Below are positions 1-11,534 of a stretch of 64,000 bases of DNA, in pieces (position 1 is the stretch's first letter; the number at the start of each line of letters is the position of its first letter). The position numbers and the translations under genes are program-made. Below the pieces are notes generated by a model, which was given only the letters and a program-made list of their open reading frames with translations, was not told the DNA's origin and did no database searches. This DNA is from Axinella damicornis (lineage: Eukaryota; Porifera; Demospongiae; Axinellida; Axinellidae). The stretch spans positions 1,751,554 through 1,815,553 of the forward strand of contig OZ007509.1 in the NCBI GenBank assembly GCA_963931865.1, in the 5' to 3' direction.

Positions 1-1101
1 AGATCCACTCGAGAGGCTGAGAAAAGCTGCGTGAAAGTCGTGCTTCTAATTTACACAGTGTACAACTTGACCACACCCTATTTCTAGCATTACTGCCACA
101 ACTTATGGTATTTCATTCTGCATGCTGACATCACTGTATCGGTAGGCCTAGCTAGCTCATCGTGCATGCTGTACAAATAATCGGTGGTAGGCCTACCTGT
201 ATCAAGTCAAGTAGCGCACGGGGTACGTGCTCTGCTGAGCACCTCTAGTTTAGGAATGGTTCTACTACGTATCTATATATAGATATATAGTTAGAAGCAA
301 TCAGTTATGATTATACTGTTTAGGCAAGGGAGAAAAGTTGCAGGTTTTGTTTCACTCACAATCTATGATGGTAAAATCACAATCTATGATGGTAAAATTT
401 TCTCTAAGCCTAGCTGTGTCGGTAGTCAAGTAATGGCAATAGTTGCAATAGGTACCACTTTAAAATGATTGGCTGAGTATGCTATGACACAGTAGAGATT
501 GAGCAACTTTGTATTGTTTGCAGAGCGCAAGCCAGTTTGCATAACAGGACACATCACATGTCAACACAATTACCAGCATCAGTCGATCTAGACCATTTTA
601 TCCCTGCACAGAAAGTTGTGGGAAGAGCTAGCCATCCCGGATGTAGCTAGCCACCCCGGATGTAGCTAGCCATCCCGGATGTAGCTAGCCACCCCGGATG
701 TAGCTAGCCACCCCGGATGTAGCTAGCCACTCCGGATGTAGCTAGCCACCCCGGATGTAGCTAGCCATCCCGGATGTAGCTAGCCACCCCGGATGTAGCT
801 AGCCACTCCGGATGTAGCTAGCCACCCCGGATGTAGCTAGCCACCCCGGATGTAGCTAGCCACCCCGGATGTAGCTAGCCACCCCGGATGTAGCTAGCCA
901 CTCCGGATGTAGCTAGCCACCCCGGATGTAGCTAGCCACCCCGGATGTAGCTAGCCACCCCGGATGTAGCTAGCCACCCCGGATGTAGCTAGCCACCCCG
1001 GATGTAGCTAGCCACGTACCCCGGATGTAGCTAGCCATCCAAGTACTGACACGTGCATCAAGCGGACTGTATTACTGGTATACTTGGTTGTCTTTGTGTA
1101 G
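1..1101. other. Non-coding stretch upstream of SLC49A3-like copy A
   Basis: I see no exon on either strand here apart from the minisatellite at 632-1036. Because the first recognisable exon downstream corresponds to exon 4 of the complete paralogue, this stretch is either intron 3 of a gene whose first exons lie before the window, or flanking DNA of a truncated copy. The intron 3 of the complete copy (12860-13434) does not resemble it except for about 20 bases just before the exon. Confidence 0.5.
632..1036. repeat. 19-bp minisatellite, about 21 units
   Basis: The unit GGATGTAGCTAGCCACCCC is repeated head-to-tail with occasional T-for-C changes (CATCCC, CACTCC) and one four-base insertion near 1014. 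Each unit contains the self-complementary hexamer GCTAGC. The array ends shortly before the first exon of SLC49A3-like copy A. Confidence 0.95.
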
Positions 1102-2764
1102 CGAACCCTCTGGGGATAGCTGTGACGCAGCTGGCAGCACCATACATCGTAACCTCCACGGACAGACTACCCATGCTGGTATGTTGACTCACAGGAGATG
1201 TGCACCGACCGGTACCATTGCCTCCTTACTCCTCCTCCCTCCCTCACACATTCGTACCACTTATATCCTCACACTCCTCACACCTACACCCCACCTCCTC
1301 ACACACACACACACACACACACTGCAGCTATGGATATATGCTATTCCAGCTGGTGTAGGAGCTGCCCTGGCTGTGGTAGCATTCTGGTGGAGCCGACCTC
1401 CCATCCCACCAGCCCCAAGTGCTGAGCCTGACAAGCAAACCTTGCGTGCCTTCTTCCGAGGTTTGATAAAGGTAGGAGAGCACCCTGTGTATTCATAGCA
1501 TCTTCTGAGGTTGATTGCACTATCTTTGTTACTCTCTCACAGACAATGGCCAGCTGGCCCTTCTGGGTGCTGCTGGTGACATGGGGAGCAGGAGCGGGAC
1601 TCGTCAATGCCTTCCTGACTCTGCTACCACAGATCCTCTGTCCCTACGGCTACACTGATGTGAGACATAGTTGACTCTTGGTGGTGGTAACTATGTTTGT
1701 AGCTCACTCTCTCATTTCATTTACACTGTCCCATACTGCACATACACACACAGAACCAAGCTGGGTTGTGGGGAGCTCTGATGATCTTCCTTGGCCTGGT
1801 GGGTGCCACCATAGCTGGTCTGATCATTGACTACACCAAGAAGTTCAAGGAAGTGGCAGTCATATCCCTCGCAATGGCCATCCTCTGTCTCATATGGTTC
1901 ATGGAGGTCAGCGGGTACACAAGATCTATAGTGGTGCGTGCTATAACCAAGAATGATGTACTTTCCAACACCTCCGGCAGGTCTTCCAGCTCCATGACCA
2001 GCCAGTAAACATTGCCTTCTCTGTGAGTCTGTTTGGGTTCTTTGCTCTCCCTCTCATCCCCATCTGTATGGAACTGGGGGTGGAAATCACTTACCCCGTT
2101 GCTGAGGCCACCAGCTCAGGGCTCCTATGGAGTGTAGCGTAAGAGCACCTTGTCGGTCTAGTCTCGGTACCAGACCCTAGCTAGGGTCTGGTACCGAGAC
2201 TACTTGTCGGTCCAACTCAGTTGCAGTCATGCACTGGGTTTGTGCGTCCTCTACAGATCTCTGCTGCTTTTTGTACCTATCCCCTCCCTCTCTGTAACAT
2301 ATGCACACACATGCACACACACATACACATTACACTACACACACATGCACACGTACACACTGACACACACACACACTGTGCCTGCACTTGCACTGCACGC
2401 ACACACCCACAGACAAATTATGGGGATAGCTATTGTCTTCATTAGCCCATTGTTGCAAGCAGACCTCACGCCAGACCTCATGGCTGCCAACAAGTGTGGC
2501 AGTACTAGCAGTGGTGCTCTCAACTCTTGCTTCCACACCCACAACCACACCGGTAACATCACTGGAGACCCTGAGTATCAAGTTGGCGCCAGTATCCAGC
2601 CCAAGGATCTCAGTCATGCGGTGTTGTTTTATGTTGCCTTAGTTACTACGGTCTACTTGCTCTTTGTACTCATATTTCCACCAAGATACCGGAGGGTGGA
2701 GGCAGAGGCAAAGAGGGCAACGTTTGAACACTCTGCGACAGGAGGGAAGTATTCTGGGAGATGA
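1102..2764 (+). CDS. SLC49A3 (MFSD7)-like carrier, copy A: 3' six exons only
   Basis: Six exons are joined in frame: 1102-1178, 1328-1471, 1543-1659, 1754-1906, 1981-2138 and 2413-2764. Their lengths and phases equal exons 4-9 of the complete paralogue at 11535-15393, except that the last is 3 bases longer. They begin with NPLGIAVTQLAAPYI and continue through the second half of a major-facilitator carrier, ending in FPPRYRRVEAE and a short polar tail. This order matches the C-terminal half of SLC49A3/MFSD7 (IPAG, ExxxPVAEATSSGLLW, PPRYRR). Exons 1-3 are not seen in the 1.1 kb upstream, so the copy is cut by the window edge or 5'-truncated. No stop or frameshift is present, so it may be expressed. 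Substrate is unknown; SLC49 relatives are linked to heme or choline transport, but I do not infer that here. Confidence 0.8.
2159..2202. repeat. Perfect 44-bp palindrome, family B
   Basis: Two 22-base arms beginning TAGTCTCGGTACCAGACCC are exact reverse complements with no spacer. It lies in the last intron of SLC49A3-like copy A. Imperfect relatives occur at 43554-43615 and 56672-56716. Confidence 0.9.
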
Positions 2765-3298
2765 ACTCCTTGGTGCATGTGATTAACTGTTTCATCATTG
2801 TTCTGTGTGGGTCATAGTACAGAAATGAGACTTCATGCTACTCAAGTTGCAGCACTAAGTTGTTTGTGGAATATATAGTGCATATTCACTGTGCTATAGA
2901 ACTGATCCCAGGGGCCCCAAGCCAAGGATAGATACATTTTACGGAGATATGTAAGTCCTGGGAGCGATTCTGTAACTGATTTGGCCTGTCTTCTCCACTA
3001 TAATTAAGTGGCTTAGTTGTGAGAACATCAGACATGCATCCTCATCCCATCCAGTCTGTATACATAGCATGCTTCCAGATAGGTGCGAGCTACTACCCAA
3101 GAACTTGATATTCTTCACCATAGTGATTTGAACAAGACTTGGTCTATAAACTAGGGTGGGTTGCAATATTATTTTAGTTGAGTAGCCATTAATTTAACTT
3201 GGAAAAGGCAGGAAAAATGATTGGGGGGATAAAAGCGGCCTGTAATAGCAACCTCAAGGAACAAAAAGAAAAAAAAAGGGGGGAAAAAAAACAAACCT

Positions 3299-3563
3299 AG
3301 CAACACACCCATCCCTCCGTGACAGGTCAGACACCGAAGTGTAAGCCTCAGGAGCGCTGGATGAGCGTGACTGGAATCACAGGAGGCTAACCTGCTTTCC
3401 ACCAGTCACCTTTAGCTTCGGTGGTCAGATGGGAACCGGCGTACTCGAGCTGCTAGGCGGGGAGTCAGGAACTGGTGTGTACGGAGTGGCCCAGACTCGT
3501 ACTCGGTTATTGGGGAGGCGAACACTCAACCCCCAGGCTGCAAAGCAAGTGCTTAGTGAGTGT
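3299..3563. repeat. Dispersed repeat, first copy
   Basis: This segment is about 90 percent identical, with small indels, to 3952-4226. Both copies follow an A-rich tract and include GACACCGAAGTGTAAGCC, GATGGGAACCGGCGTACTC and a shared 3' end. The partial likeness to 5S rRNA promoter elements (GAAGC/TAAGC and GATGGGA-ACC) makes a 5S-derived short interspersed element possible, but this is only a visual impression. Confidence 0.75.
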
Positions 3564-3951
3564 ACCTTGACACACAACACACTAAACCACATGGAGAGAT
3601 GTCCCCAACCAGTGGTCATAAAACTTTGCCTGATGAGGTCACCTCACAAAAAAGTACTTCATGAATCAAAAAGAAGGAAAAAAACCTAACAGGTTGGGCT
3701 AGCTCAGTAAATAGCACGACCTGTTCATGTTGCCTTATGTTTCTCAACTTGTATGCAATCCATATCGCTTTATTGACAAGCATTCAGTGCACAAAATTAA
3801 TCTTGAGAGCCATGCATGACTACATAATGATTATGGATCTTACCAGCTTTTAGCAGTAAGAAAAGAAATGAAAAAAAAAAAAGAAAAGCAAGAACAAAAA
3901 AGGAAACAAGAAAAAAAAGGAAAAAGGAAGAAAGAAAAAAATACAACCTAG

Positions 3952-4226
3952 CAACAACCCACCCCTCCGTGAAAGGTCAGACACCGAAGTGTAAGCCTCA
4001 GGAGCGCTGGATAGGCGTCGGTGACTGGAATCACAGGAGGCTACCTGCTTTCAATCAGAACACCTTTCTTTAGCTTCGGCGGTCAGATGGGAACCGGCGT
4101 ACTCAAGCTGCTAGGCGGGGAAGTCAGGAACCGGTGTGTACGGAGTGGCCCAGACTCGTACTCGGTTATTGGGGAGACGAACACTCAACCCCCAGGCTGT
4201 AAAGCAAGTGCTTAGCGAGTGTGCCA
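3952..4226. repeat. Dispersed repeat, second copy
   Basis: Second copy of the repeat at 3299-3563 in the same orientation, again preceded by an A-rich tract. The shared block runs from the CCTCCGTGA segment to the GCAAGTGCTTAG segment. A direct local duplication or two insertions of the same element would both explain it. Confidence 0.75.
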
Positions 4227-4345
4227 TCCCGACATCCCGCCAAAACTTGCTACAAATTCAGTATTTCAACCCAAACCGGATGTATCGGGATGCGCGCGCA
4301 TGCGCCACCTTGACTTCCCGCCAAAAATAGTTCCCAGCTGGCGCC

Positions 4346-4507
4346 ATGGCGTTGCCAGCAAATTATGAAGCTCTCTTGGAAACAGCTCTACGTATGTGGC
4401 AAAGGCGGAATACTAACCTCTCAAGTACGGACATGTCCATCTCTTCTTTTTTTTTGTCTCCACTCATGGGAGAGTTTCCCGTACACAGGCGCCTAGGCCA
4501 AGGATAA
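4346..4507 (+). CDS. Possible 54-codon ORF or orphan first exon
   Basis: An ATG in a good context (GCGCCATGG) opens a frame starting MALPANYEALLETALR and ending at TAA 4505-4507. A GTATGT donor-like site follows codon 15, so this could be the first exon of a gene whose other exons I cannot find, a decayed gene, or chance. No family is recognised. Confidence 0.2.
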   Translation: MALPANYEALLETALRMWQRRNTNLSSTDMSISSFFLSPLMGEFPVHRRLGQG

Positions 4508-4545
4508 TTCCGTCTTAATTATCCTTGCCTAGGCCTATGGGTCCA
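4490..4545. repeat. Imperfect hairpin
   Basis: The arms CCTAGGCCAAGGATAATT and AATTATCCTTGCCTAGG are near reverse complements around a short CCGTCTT loop. No coding or RNA-gene context is seen. Confidence 0.6.
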
Positions 4546-5769
4546 TCTCGTATGCAAGCAGCCAAGCTGCTTGTATTGATATCTCATCCTTCCACATCTG
4601 ACTGGTTTGGATACTGGTAGCATCCGAATAGTTATTTTATGCGCTCCTTGACACCAGTAATGGTATGGTGAACCGTCGCATTCAGCTTGCTCAGTAAAGA
4701 GGCAAGTGGGTGAGGAGATAGCAGGGCTTCTACATGCTCATACTTGAGCTTTGGAAGGAGGATGAGGCCAGCATTCTGCCTTTCCATTTCACATGTAGAA
4801 CAGGAGATGGTTATTCCATTCACCTTACACAGGAGATATCCTACCCACAGTTATATACTCTGACACCCAGCAATTCTGGGGGTAGGTCTACATAACAAAC
4901 AAATTGTCACTGGCATAGTGATTGTATACAGGGATGCACCATTTAGCTAGCTCTTGCATCATGGATCTTCACAAGCCAACACCTCACACCAGGCCCATCA
5001 AAAGTTGACTCCAACATCTTTCTTTCATCCAAGCTTCTATTCTGATAGCTATTTTGATGCAAGTAGATCATTGTTACATCATAAATTACATCATGAACAC
5101 ATCACACTGTCATGTATAGCGAAGTGTAATCATTGCTGAGGTATTAATTATTGGCTATAGTAATGACAATCCCACTGCTAGCAGAGTGATGCTGATAGCT
5201 GCTCTGCAGCTGGGCTAATGATTAAGTGGCTGCATAATTATTACCAGTTAGTCACATGACATCATGTGATCGCTGATGAGCATCGCTATGCCAACGGCAG
5301 TGAGAGAAACAATGCCCAGTCAAAATGGGAGGGACGTGAGGCCTCGAGGAGGGAGAGAGGGAGAACAGTCTGTGTTGAGGTAGACTACTGAGTTCATCAC
5401 AATTTATGATCTTCTGTCCTGGTCCGACGACTGCCCTGATTTGTCACATGACAGCACTTATCAATGTAGAGTTAGATATTCCAGACCTTTCATCCATATA
5501 TTATGCAGTGCATATATCACTTCCAGTATAAGTATACAAGCTGGCCATGGGATTGGTTGGGTCTGGGACCAAGATCGGGGTGGTTTGTAGTAAACAATCA
5601 TGTACACGATATAATAGCTCCTGGCTTTGTTCCCATGCCACATGCATAGCTATAGCCTGTCAACATTATAGCTAAGCACAATGCAGTGTGTGACCTCAAA
5701 CAATTATTATAGAAATCATGGCATGCGCATACAACAAACATAATGCATGTGCAAACATAAACAGCAAAG

Positions 5770-8700
5770 CTACTTATTGTGAGAATGTTTCTTCAACTTC
5801 GGTTTTGAGTGGCCACTGGATGAGTTGTCCTTTTGGGAATGACTTGTACTGTCGGAACGCCGCTTCCTGTGCCTCCTCGAGGAGACCGGCGAGTCAGAAC
5901 CAATGCTTACTACCTTCTTACTTGGAGGAGGACTCCGAGATCTCGACCTTGATCTGGAGCGGCTCTCATCAGAACTAGGTTCAGATCTGTCAGAGTATTT
6001 CCTCCTTCGTCTTTTTGATTTAGAGCTTTCTGGCAAAGGTGAACTACCTCTGGTCGCTTTGTTTCTTGTTGGACGTGGAGTTGCTGAAGAAGACCTCGAC
6101 ATTGATCTGTGTCTGTCCGACTCAGATCGCCTTTTCCTGTGCACCTTCCTGGAGTGACGGTCTGGTGAGGGGGTTTGCGAAGCTACTCTCCTCTTCCTTC
6201 TAACAGTGGATGGGCTCGGTGAGGAAGACCTTGATCGAGATCTGACACATTTTCTGTGCTTTCTCCCCACCTCGGGTGATTCGTATGATAGAGTCCGACT
6301 ACTGTCCGAGTAGTAGCTGGAGGCTGAAGCAGTGGATTCATCAGATGAATAGTCCTTCCTTGATTGCCTCCTAGTTTTCTTCTTTTGTTTCTTAGAAACT
6401 GATGTCTTGGCTGTCTTCTTTCTGTGTGTGGATGATTGCCAGCACTGTTGAATCATGGACAGGAAAACATCAGTAAATCACTCACCTCTTTTTATGTCCA
6501 GTTTTCTTCTTTTTCTTCTTCTCCTTCTCAATTATCCTGTGCAGTTTCTTGAGAGTAGCCTTCTCCTCCATTTTCTTGCGTTCAATCTCTCTCTGTTCCG
6601 CAGCCTCGATGAACAAGGGATGGGAGGAGATGATGGGGAGAGAGGAAGAGGAGAAGTGGGAGAGAGACAGGGAAAGGGAAGAGGTACAAGGAAAGAAGCA
6701 GAGAGCAGCAGAGAAGAGGATTGCAACACACATACAACCCACCCATTTGGCAGGCATTTCAACACAAAAGTACAAACATAACCAAGATGTAAGCACGGCA
6801 AAACAGATGAGGGAACGTTAGCAAGTGATGAGCAGTATAAAAATCAAGGAAAACACGTTTGTGATAGTTGCCATTGCATATAATTATATTGGAGTACACA
6901 ATACAAATGATGTAATACATAATAAATCCACATTGTGAGTCAGTACAGTCATCCACAAGTCCAGCAAACACGCACACGTGCATGCATCCATGAAGTGAGG
7001 GGTTCAGGTGTCCACGAATGGAGGAGTAGTCACGGTTGTTTGCCACAAAACACGGGCATGAGATGTTTTCAACACAGCAGCGGCCGAAAGGGAGAAAAAA
7101 GACCGGTATTCTTTTCAACAAGCAGCAACCAGCACTTTATATTCGGATTCGCAACCAACCAAACAGCTGCCCTCCATGTACACACACAGACACACACACC
7201 TTCTTCTCAGCTGCAGCTGTAAGAATACCCAGTCTTGTTCTAGCCGTCTCTTCTTCAGGACTGTCAGCCAGGGCCTCACGGTAGCATCTCATTGCCCTAT
7301 CTATATCACCCAGCTTCTCAAGCCTGTGGAAGGAGAGAGAGGATACTATAACTTCAACAAGCAAGTAGCTCAATCACTAGCTCCTTTCTTCAGGGCATGG
7401 ACGGCTGTACCCGCGTGAGACACTTAATCGGTACGCAGCAAAATATATTGGCTGCCTTCATCAGGCATGTGCATGCAACTATACCATCACATGCCAATGA
7501 TATTCCCTACAACTGGTTTTGATAGCGTGGTGATAAATACATTGTTTCTGGAGAATCCGACTTACTCTTGTCCATATGCAACCTGTGTCTCCACTAGGTA
7601 CTTCCTTGCGTTCCTGTGTGTGCACTTGAGAGTGAGTGCTGCTTCAAAGTCAGCAATGGCCTGCTTGTACCTGTCGCTGTTAGCAAACCTGTCGAGTGGA
7701 ACCAACCAGTCTCAGCATGGAGTCATACAATAGCATTTATAGCAGCTGTTACGGTCTCTTACTAGCCTCGTTCCCAGGCCTACCCCGTTTTTTCTCTGTT
7801 CCGTTCTTCGGTTTGCGTTGATGGATGTGGAAGAGCTCTTCCGCATCCGTGTATTATTGTCAACGCAAACCAAAGAACAGAAAGAACAGGGTCGGCCTGG
7901 GAATGAGGCTAGTCTCTCACAGTGCTCCTCTTGCCACCAATCCTTCAACGTTCGCAGAGTCGATATCAAGAGCATGGTCAAAGAATTTCATGGCTTTGCT
8001 GTACTCCCCTGCTTTGAAGTATCTCACTCCGGTTGCTACACTGCAGAGAAAAGAGCACACTCACGGTATAGTTCACATTGAACAGAAGATTCAAATGAAC
8101 TCACGTCTCCATGGACCATTTACCCCTCTGTGCCTTTCTAAGTGCATCAGCAAAGTCAGACTCTGGGTATCGGGCCCTAGAAGATGACAACACACTGCTA
8201 CACTCCATCACACAGTAACTGGCAAACATACAATCTGCAACAATTCAACAGTGATTTAACTGACTGTTCTTCTTCAGGCATACAACAGACGTTTGTGGAA
8301 AAGTCACTTTTTTTCCTGCTACACACAGTATGCATGATGTGCTCCTGTTTACAACTAGGACTCTGAGATAATCTACCAGCGGACAGCTGTACTTCTACCA
8401 GCGGACAGCTGTACTTCTACTAGTGGACTTACAGCTGTATGTCTCTCAAAAGGGTGGGTTGGAGGGAGCTGCTGATTCCAAGGACAGACATGAGGTTCTC
8501 CACGCAATGAGGGTTGGTGAAGCCAGGGTCTTGCTCCAGGTGGAGCAGAAAGTCCTCCTTACCAACATCACTGGGGATGCAGGAGGACAGAGTCCAAGGT
8601 AAACGCACTTTTGAAAATAAAATTTGTGTATTTCTGGATGCCTAACTTTGACCAACTCTCCTTACCCATCCAGCAAACCTCCTTTCAGCCATATAGTATA

Positions 8701-9017
8701 CAGACATCATATGCAGAGATAATTACTGACAACTATTATATGTTACTGATTTAGCCTGGTTCCCAGGTGCTCGGTACAGGGCTGGGAACGAGACCACTAT
8801 TGATTGCATCACATTATGAATGGGGAACAGCTTCCCCACCAGGTAATAAGGCTACCATGTTACAACTGACCTTCCTCTTGAACGGACTGGCCTCTTGCCT
8901 TCCATATACCCCTAAACAAGGATACATATGGCACCAGCGTATACATACATTAGCTGTGGTAGATTTACAGTAAAGGTACATGTATATGGGAGTGGTGTTT
9001 ATGAATAATGTGTGTGT

Positions 9018-9048
<31 letters not shown>

Positions 9049-10499
9049 GGGGGGGGGGGATGTGTGCATGTTGTGTGTGATGCTACATACAAGGTGGGTG
9101 TCCAGCATCGGTATGGGAAGGTGGTCACCACGGAAAGACAGGGACAGAGTCTCCTTTTCAACACCCATTATGACAGCTACATAGAGGGTGAGAGACATGT
9201 CACTGATAAGGCACATCCACACATGAAGCAGGTGTGTGTGTGTGTGTGAGAGGGGGGGGGGGGGGGGGGGGGAAGCTGACAGGTAACCTTGCACTACATC
9301 ATCCAGCTGCATTTCATCCATGACTTCTTCCTTCTTGTCTAGCCGCACAGTAAGGTTGTCAAGTGACACTAATCCCTACATTAAAAGAGAAAGCTGTCAA
9401 TCTCAACTCCTAAAGGAAGAAGGCAACATTGTGAGTGCGGGAGTACCTTTACTTCCAGGTCTGAAAGCTCCCTCATCTTGTGGCTTTTCACAAAAGATGT
9501 TACTTGCACAGTGAGGCCACCAGGACTCTTAGCAACCACATGACCCCTCACAATGTCCCCAGTGGTCACCAGCTAAAGAACAGAGAGTAAGTGTTTCATT
9601 ACATCTACATGCTATGTGGAATGGGAATATTGGAATGAGACTATCCCACCTCAAAAAATCTCTTTCTGCGCACCATACTGGTGACTTGCATGTGATATTC
9701 CAGTGCGTCTGGCTCTGCATACTTAACTGTTGAAGATCATGATTTTGAGTCCCAAGAACAGTGCATATTCCAGTTTTACTAACTTACAGGACTCTTCAGA
9801 GTGTGTATCATGGAGGGTTGGAACCAGTTCAGGCGGAGTAGCGCCCTTAACAAGAAAATCAAATGCCTCTGAGTTCTTCACCACAAACTTTTGAACCTGG
9901 GCAAGGAATGAATCCTTGTAATCCACTCTGGCGACACCCCCTTCTGAAGTTGCCCTACGCTCAGTAGAGTCACTGTGTTGTAAATCTCCGGTGGAGGGAG
10001 GTGTATGAGCACATGCAGTAGAGATAACTTTGGGTCTATCTTGGTGAGTTCGGAAGTCGAATGACGTGCCCTGACCGCTGTCATCAAACGAGACCCAGTG
10101 TGGTCCAGACAGGTCTTCGCTGGCCTCACCTGATTCAAAAATACTAACGTCAGTTCCACCATGCCGAGGGTTCTGGTTACCATGACAACTGTCCTCATGG
10201 AAGGGGTCAGGCGGATACCAGTCCTCCTGCTGGTGTACATCCCACTGCCGCTCTTCATCACAGTGCTCCCTGTGAACTCGCTGGGGATACCCAGGTCCTT
10301 GGATATGAGGATAGCGATCGGGTTGATCATATCCAGTTGAGAGTGGCTGCGGATGTTGGTGAGGTGCATGTGGGGGGTTCCAGTGATGTTGAGGATGTTG
10401 TTGCCATTGGTGTCGGTTGGGTTCATAGTATGGTGGTTCGGCTTCAGGCCAGTATGGTGGTCCAGGTTCAGGCCATCTCCTGAACGGTGGAGGCTGCAT
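5770..10499 (-). CDS. TTC14: TTC14: S1-domain and TPR protein with RS-rich tail
   Basis: Tetratricopeptide repeat protein 14 is a nuclear protein combining an S1 RNA-binding fold, TPRs and an arginine/serine-rich tail; its exact role is little known. Exons in transcript order: 10499-9787 (Pro/His/Gln-rich leader, then VQKFVVKNSEAFDFLVKG), 9726-9650, 9572-9447 (S1 start, TTGDIVRGHVVAKSPGGL), 9375-9288, 9176-9091, 8911-8871, an unresolved exon near 8700-8660, 8570-8433, 8176-8105, 8040-7921 and 7688-7566 (TPRs, including GVRYFKAGEYSKAMKFF and THRNARKYL), 7323-7200, 6604-6486 (Lys/Glu helix) and 6421-5770 (RS and KR-rich tail). The order matches animal TTC14. The ATG at 10499 is the first in frame after a stop; a CAG acceptor just before it leaves room for an upstream exon. 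The long leader has no counterpart in the vertebrate protein I know. Confidence 0.9.
7761..7913. repeat. Long palindromic element, family A
   Basis: The outer arms ACTAGCCTCGTTCCCAGGCC and GGCCTGGGAATGAGGCTAGT flank inner complementary arms around a GAAGAGCTCTTCC core, about 153 bp in all. It sits in a TTC14 intron. Half of the same element recurs at 61889-61957. Confidence 0.85.
8752..8794. repeat. Short palindrome, family A
   Basis: A TAGCCTGGTTCCCAG arm and a CTGGGAACGAGAC arm flank a short spacer. It lies in a TTC14 intron. Confidence 0.7.
9009..9060. repeat. GT dinucleotide run followed by poly-G
   Basis: On the sense (minus) strand of TTC14 this is a C-run followed by a CA run inside an intron. 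A second poly-G tract lies at 9251-9272 in the preceding intron. Confidence 0.9.
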
Positions 10500-11534
10500 G
10501 ACTTCTGTAGACAGAGGCACAAGTGTCCATTATCTGCACAGCACTGTCATGCCATAAGTGGTCCTCGTAGCGAGCTACATACTATGCTAGGTATCTTGGA
10601 GATACGAAGCAGAGATTTGTACCATTGTGATCAGCATGAAAAGAACCTTCAACTGATGTCCTAAAAATTTCGGCCACATTTTTGCCAAAAATCGCAGTCG
10701 ACCAAAGGCTATTATAATTTCATGATTTTGGGTCAAAATTCGACCTACAGCAAATTGGACATCATTTGAAAGCTCCATTCATGTTGATCACAATGGTTCA
10801 AATCCCAGCCTCATATCTCATTCCTAGCCCAAGATACCTAGCATAATATACTTAGCTCAAACATTAGATTTCGGCCTAATTTGCAATCAGCATGAATGGA
10901 CAAAAAGCGATCACCTAGGACTGTCCATAGCTGATCATTGCTGATTATATGTCCTCCTGGACAAGGCACAGCACTGTATATGGTCCCAACAAACATTCGC
11001 TGGAGTACATGCAAGGGGGGACCAGGTACCGCCACGATTATATTCCGTTATAGACAGACAGTCCGGGGACCACCTTTGAGGAGGTGTTGGCAGTAGGGTG
11101 GTGGTGGTGTTGGGGTGGTGGTGGTGTTGGGGTGGTGGTGGTGGTGGTGGTGTTGGGGTGGCGGTGTTGGGGGGGGGGGGGGGGGGGGTAATAACATGCA
11201 GAACTTACACAATTTGTTATTTCTTCTGATCAGGCTCTCCTCCACTTACAGAGAAAAGATAAGATACCGCACAGCAGAAGAGGCGGAGTACTATCCGTGA
11301 TCAGGGTCAGCATAGGATCTACGAGTAACCATATCTCAGTGGCAGTCAGTACATGGATGGGGGATACTGCACTGCTGCAGCTGGCAGCCCTGCTTGAGTT
11401 ACAACTGGATCATGGAATCATCGTGTGTGATGCACTCTTCTAATTTAGCGAAATTTTATTTTTATAATAATTACGGAGTATTGTACTAAGTGGCTATTTT
11501 ATAAGGCCCAGAGGATCGGAAAACATTGAAGAAA
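10500..11534. promoter_or_regulatory. Divergent intergenic region between TTC14 and SLC49A3-like copy B
   Basis: About 1 kb separates the start codons of two divergently transcribed genes, so promoters for both are expected here. It holds a 287-bp inverted-repeat element (10572-10858) and a GGTGGT/poly-G tract at 11098-11189. I see no convincing TATA element. Confidence 0.45.
10572..10858. mobile_element. MITE-like element, family D, copy 1
   Basis: The termini GAGCTACATACTATGCTAGG and the reverse complement of CCTAGCATAATATACTTAG form inverted repeats, and the interior is also partly self-complementary (GATTTGTACCATTGTGATCA against TGATCACAATGGTTCAAATC). A second copy occurs at 38549-38832. 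No coding capacity is seen, as expected of a non-autonomous DNA element. Confidence 0.75.

Larger units (their letters stand above)
2765..5769. other. Repeat-rich intergenic region
   Basis: This lies between SLC49A3-like copy A (+) and the 3' end of TTC14 (-), so it should hold both 3' untranslated regions. It contains two copies of a 265-bp repeat, A-rich tracts before each copy (about 3257-3295 and 3840-3945), a 54-codon open frame at 4346-4507 and a hairpin near 4490-4545. I see no exon of a conserved gene. Confidence 0.6.

Noticed and set aside
632..1036. CRISPR-like array
   Set aside because: Units are contiguous with no unique spacers and the genome is eukaryotic. It is a minisatellite, as are 57968-58638 and 60094-60577.
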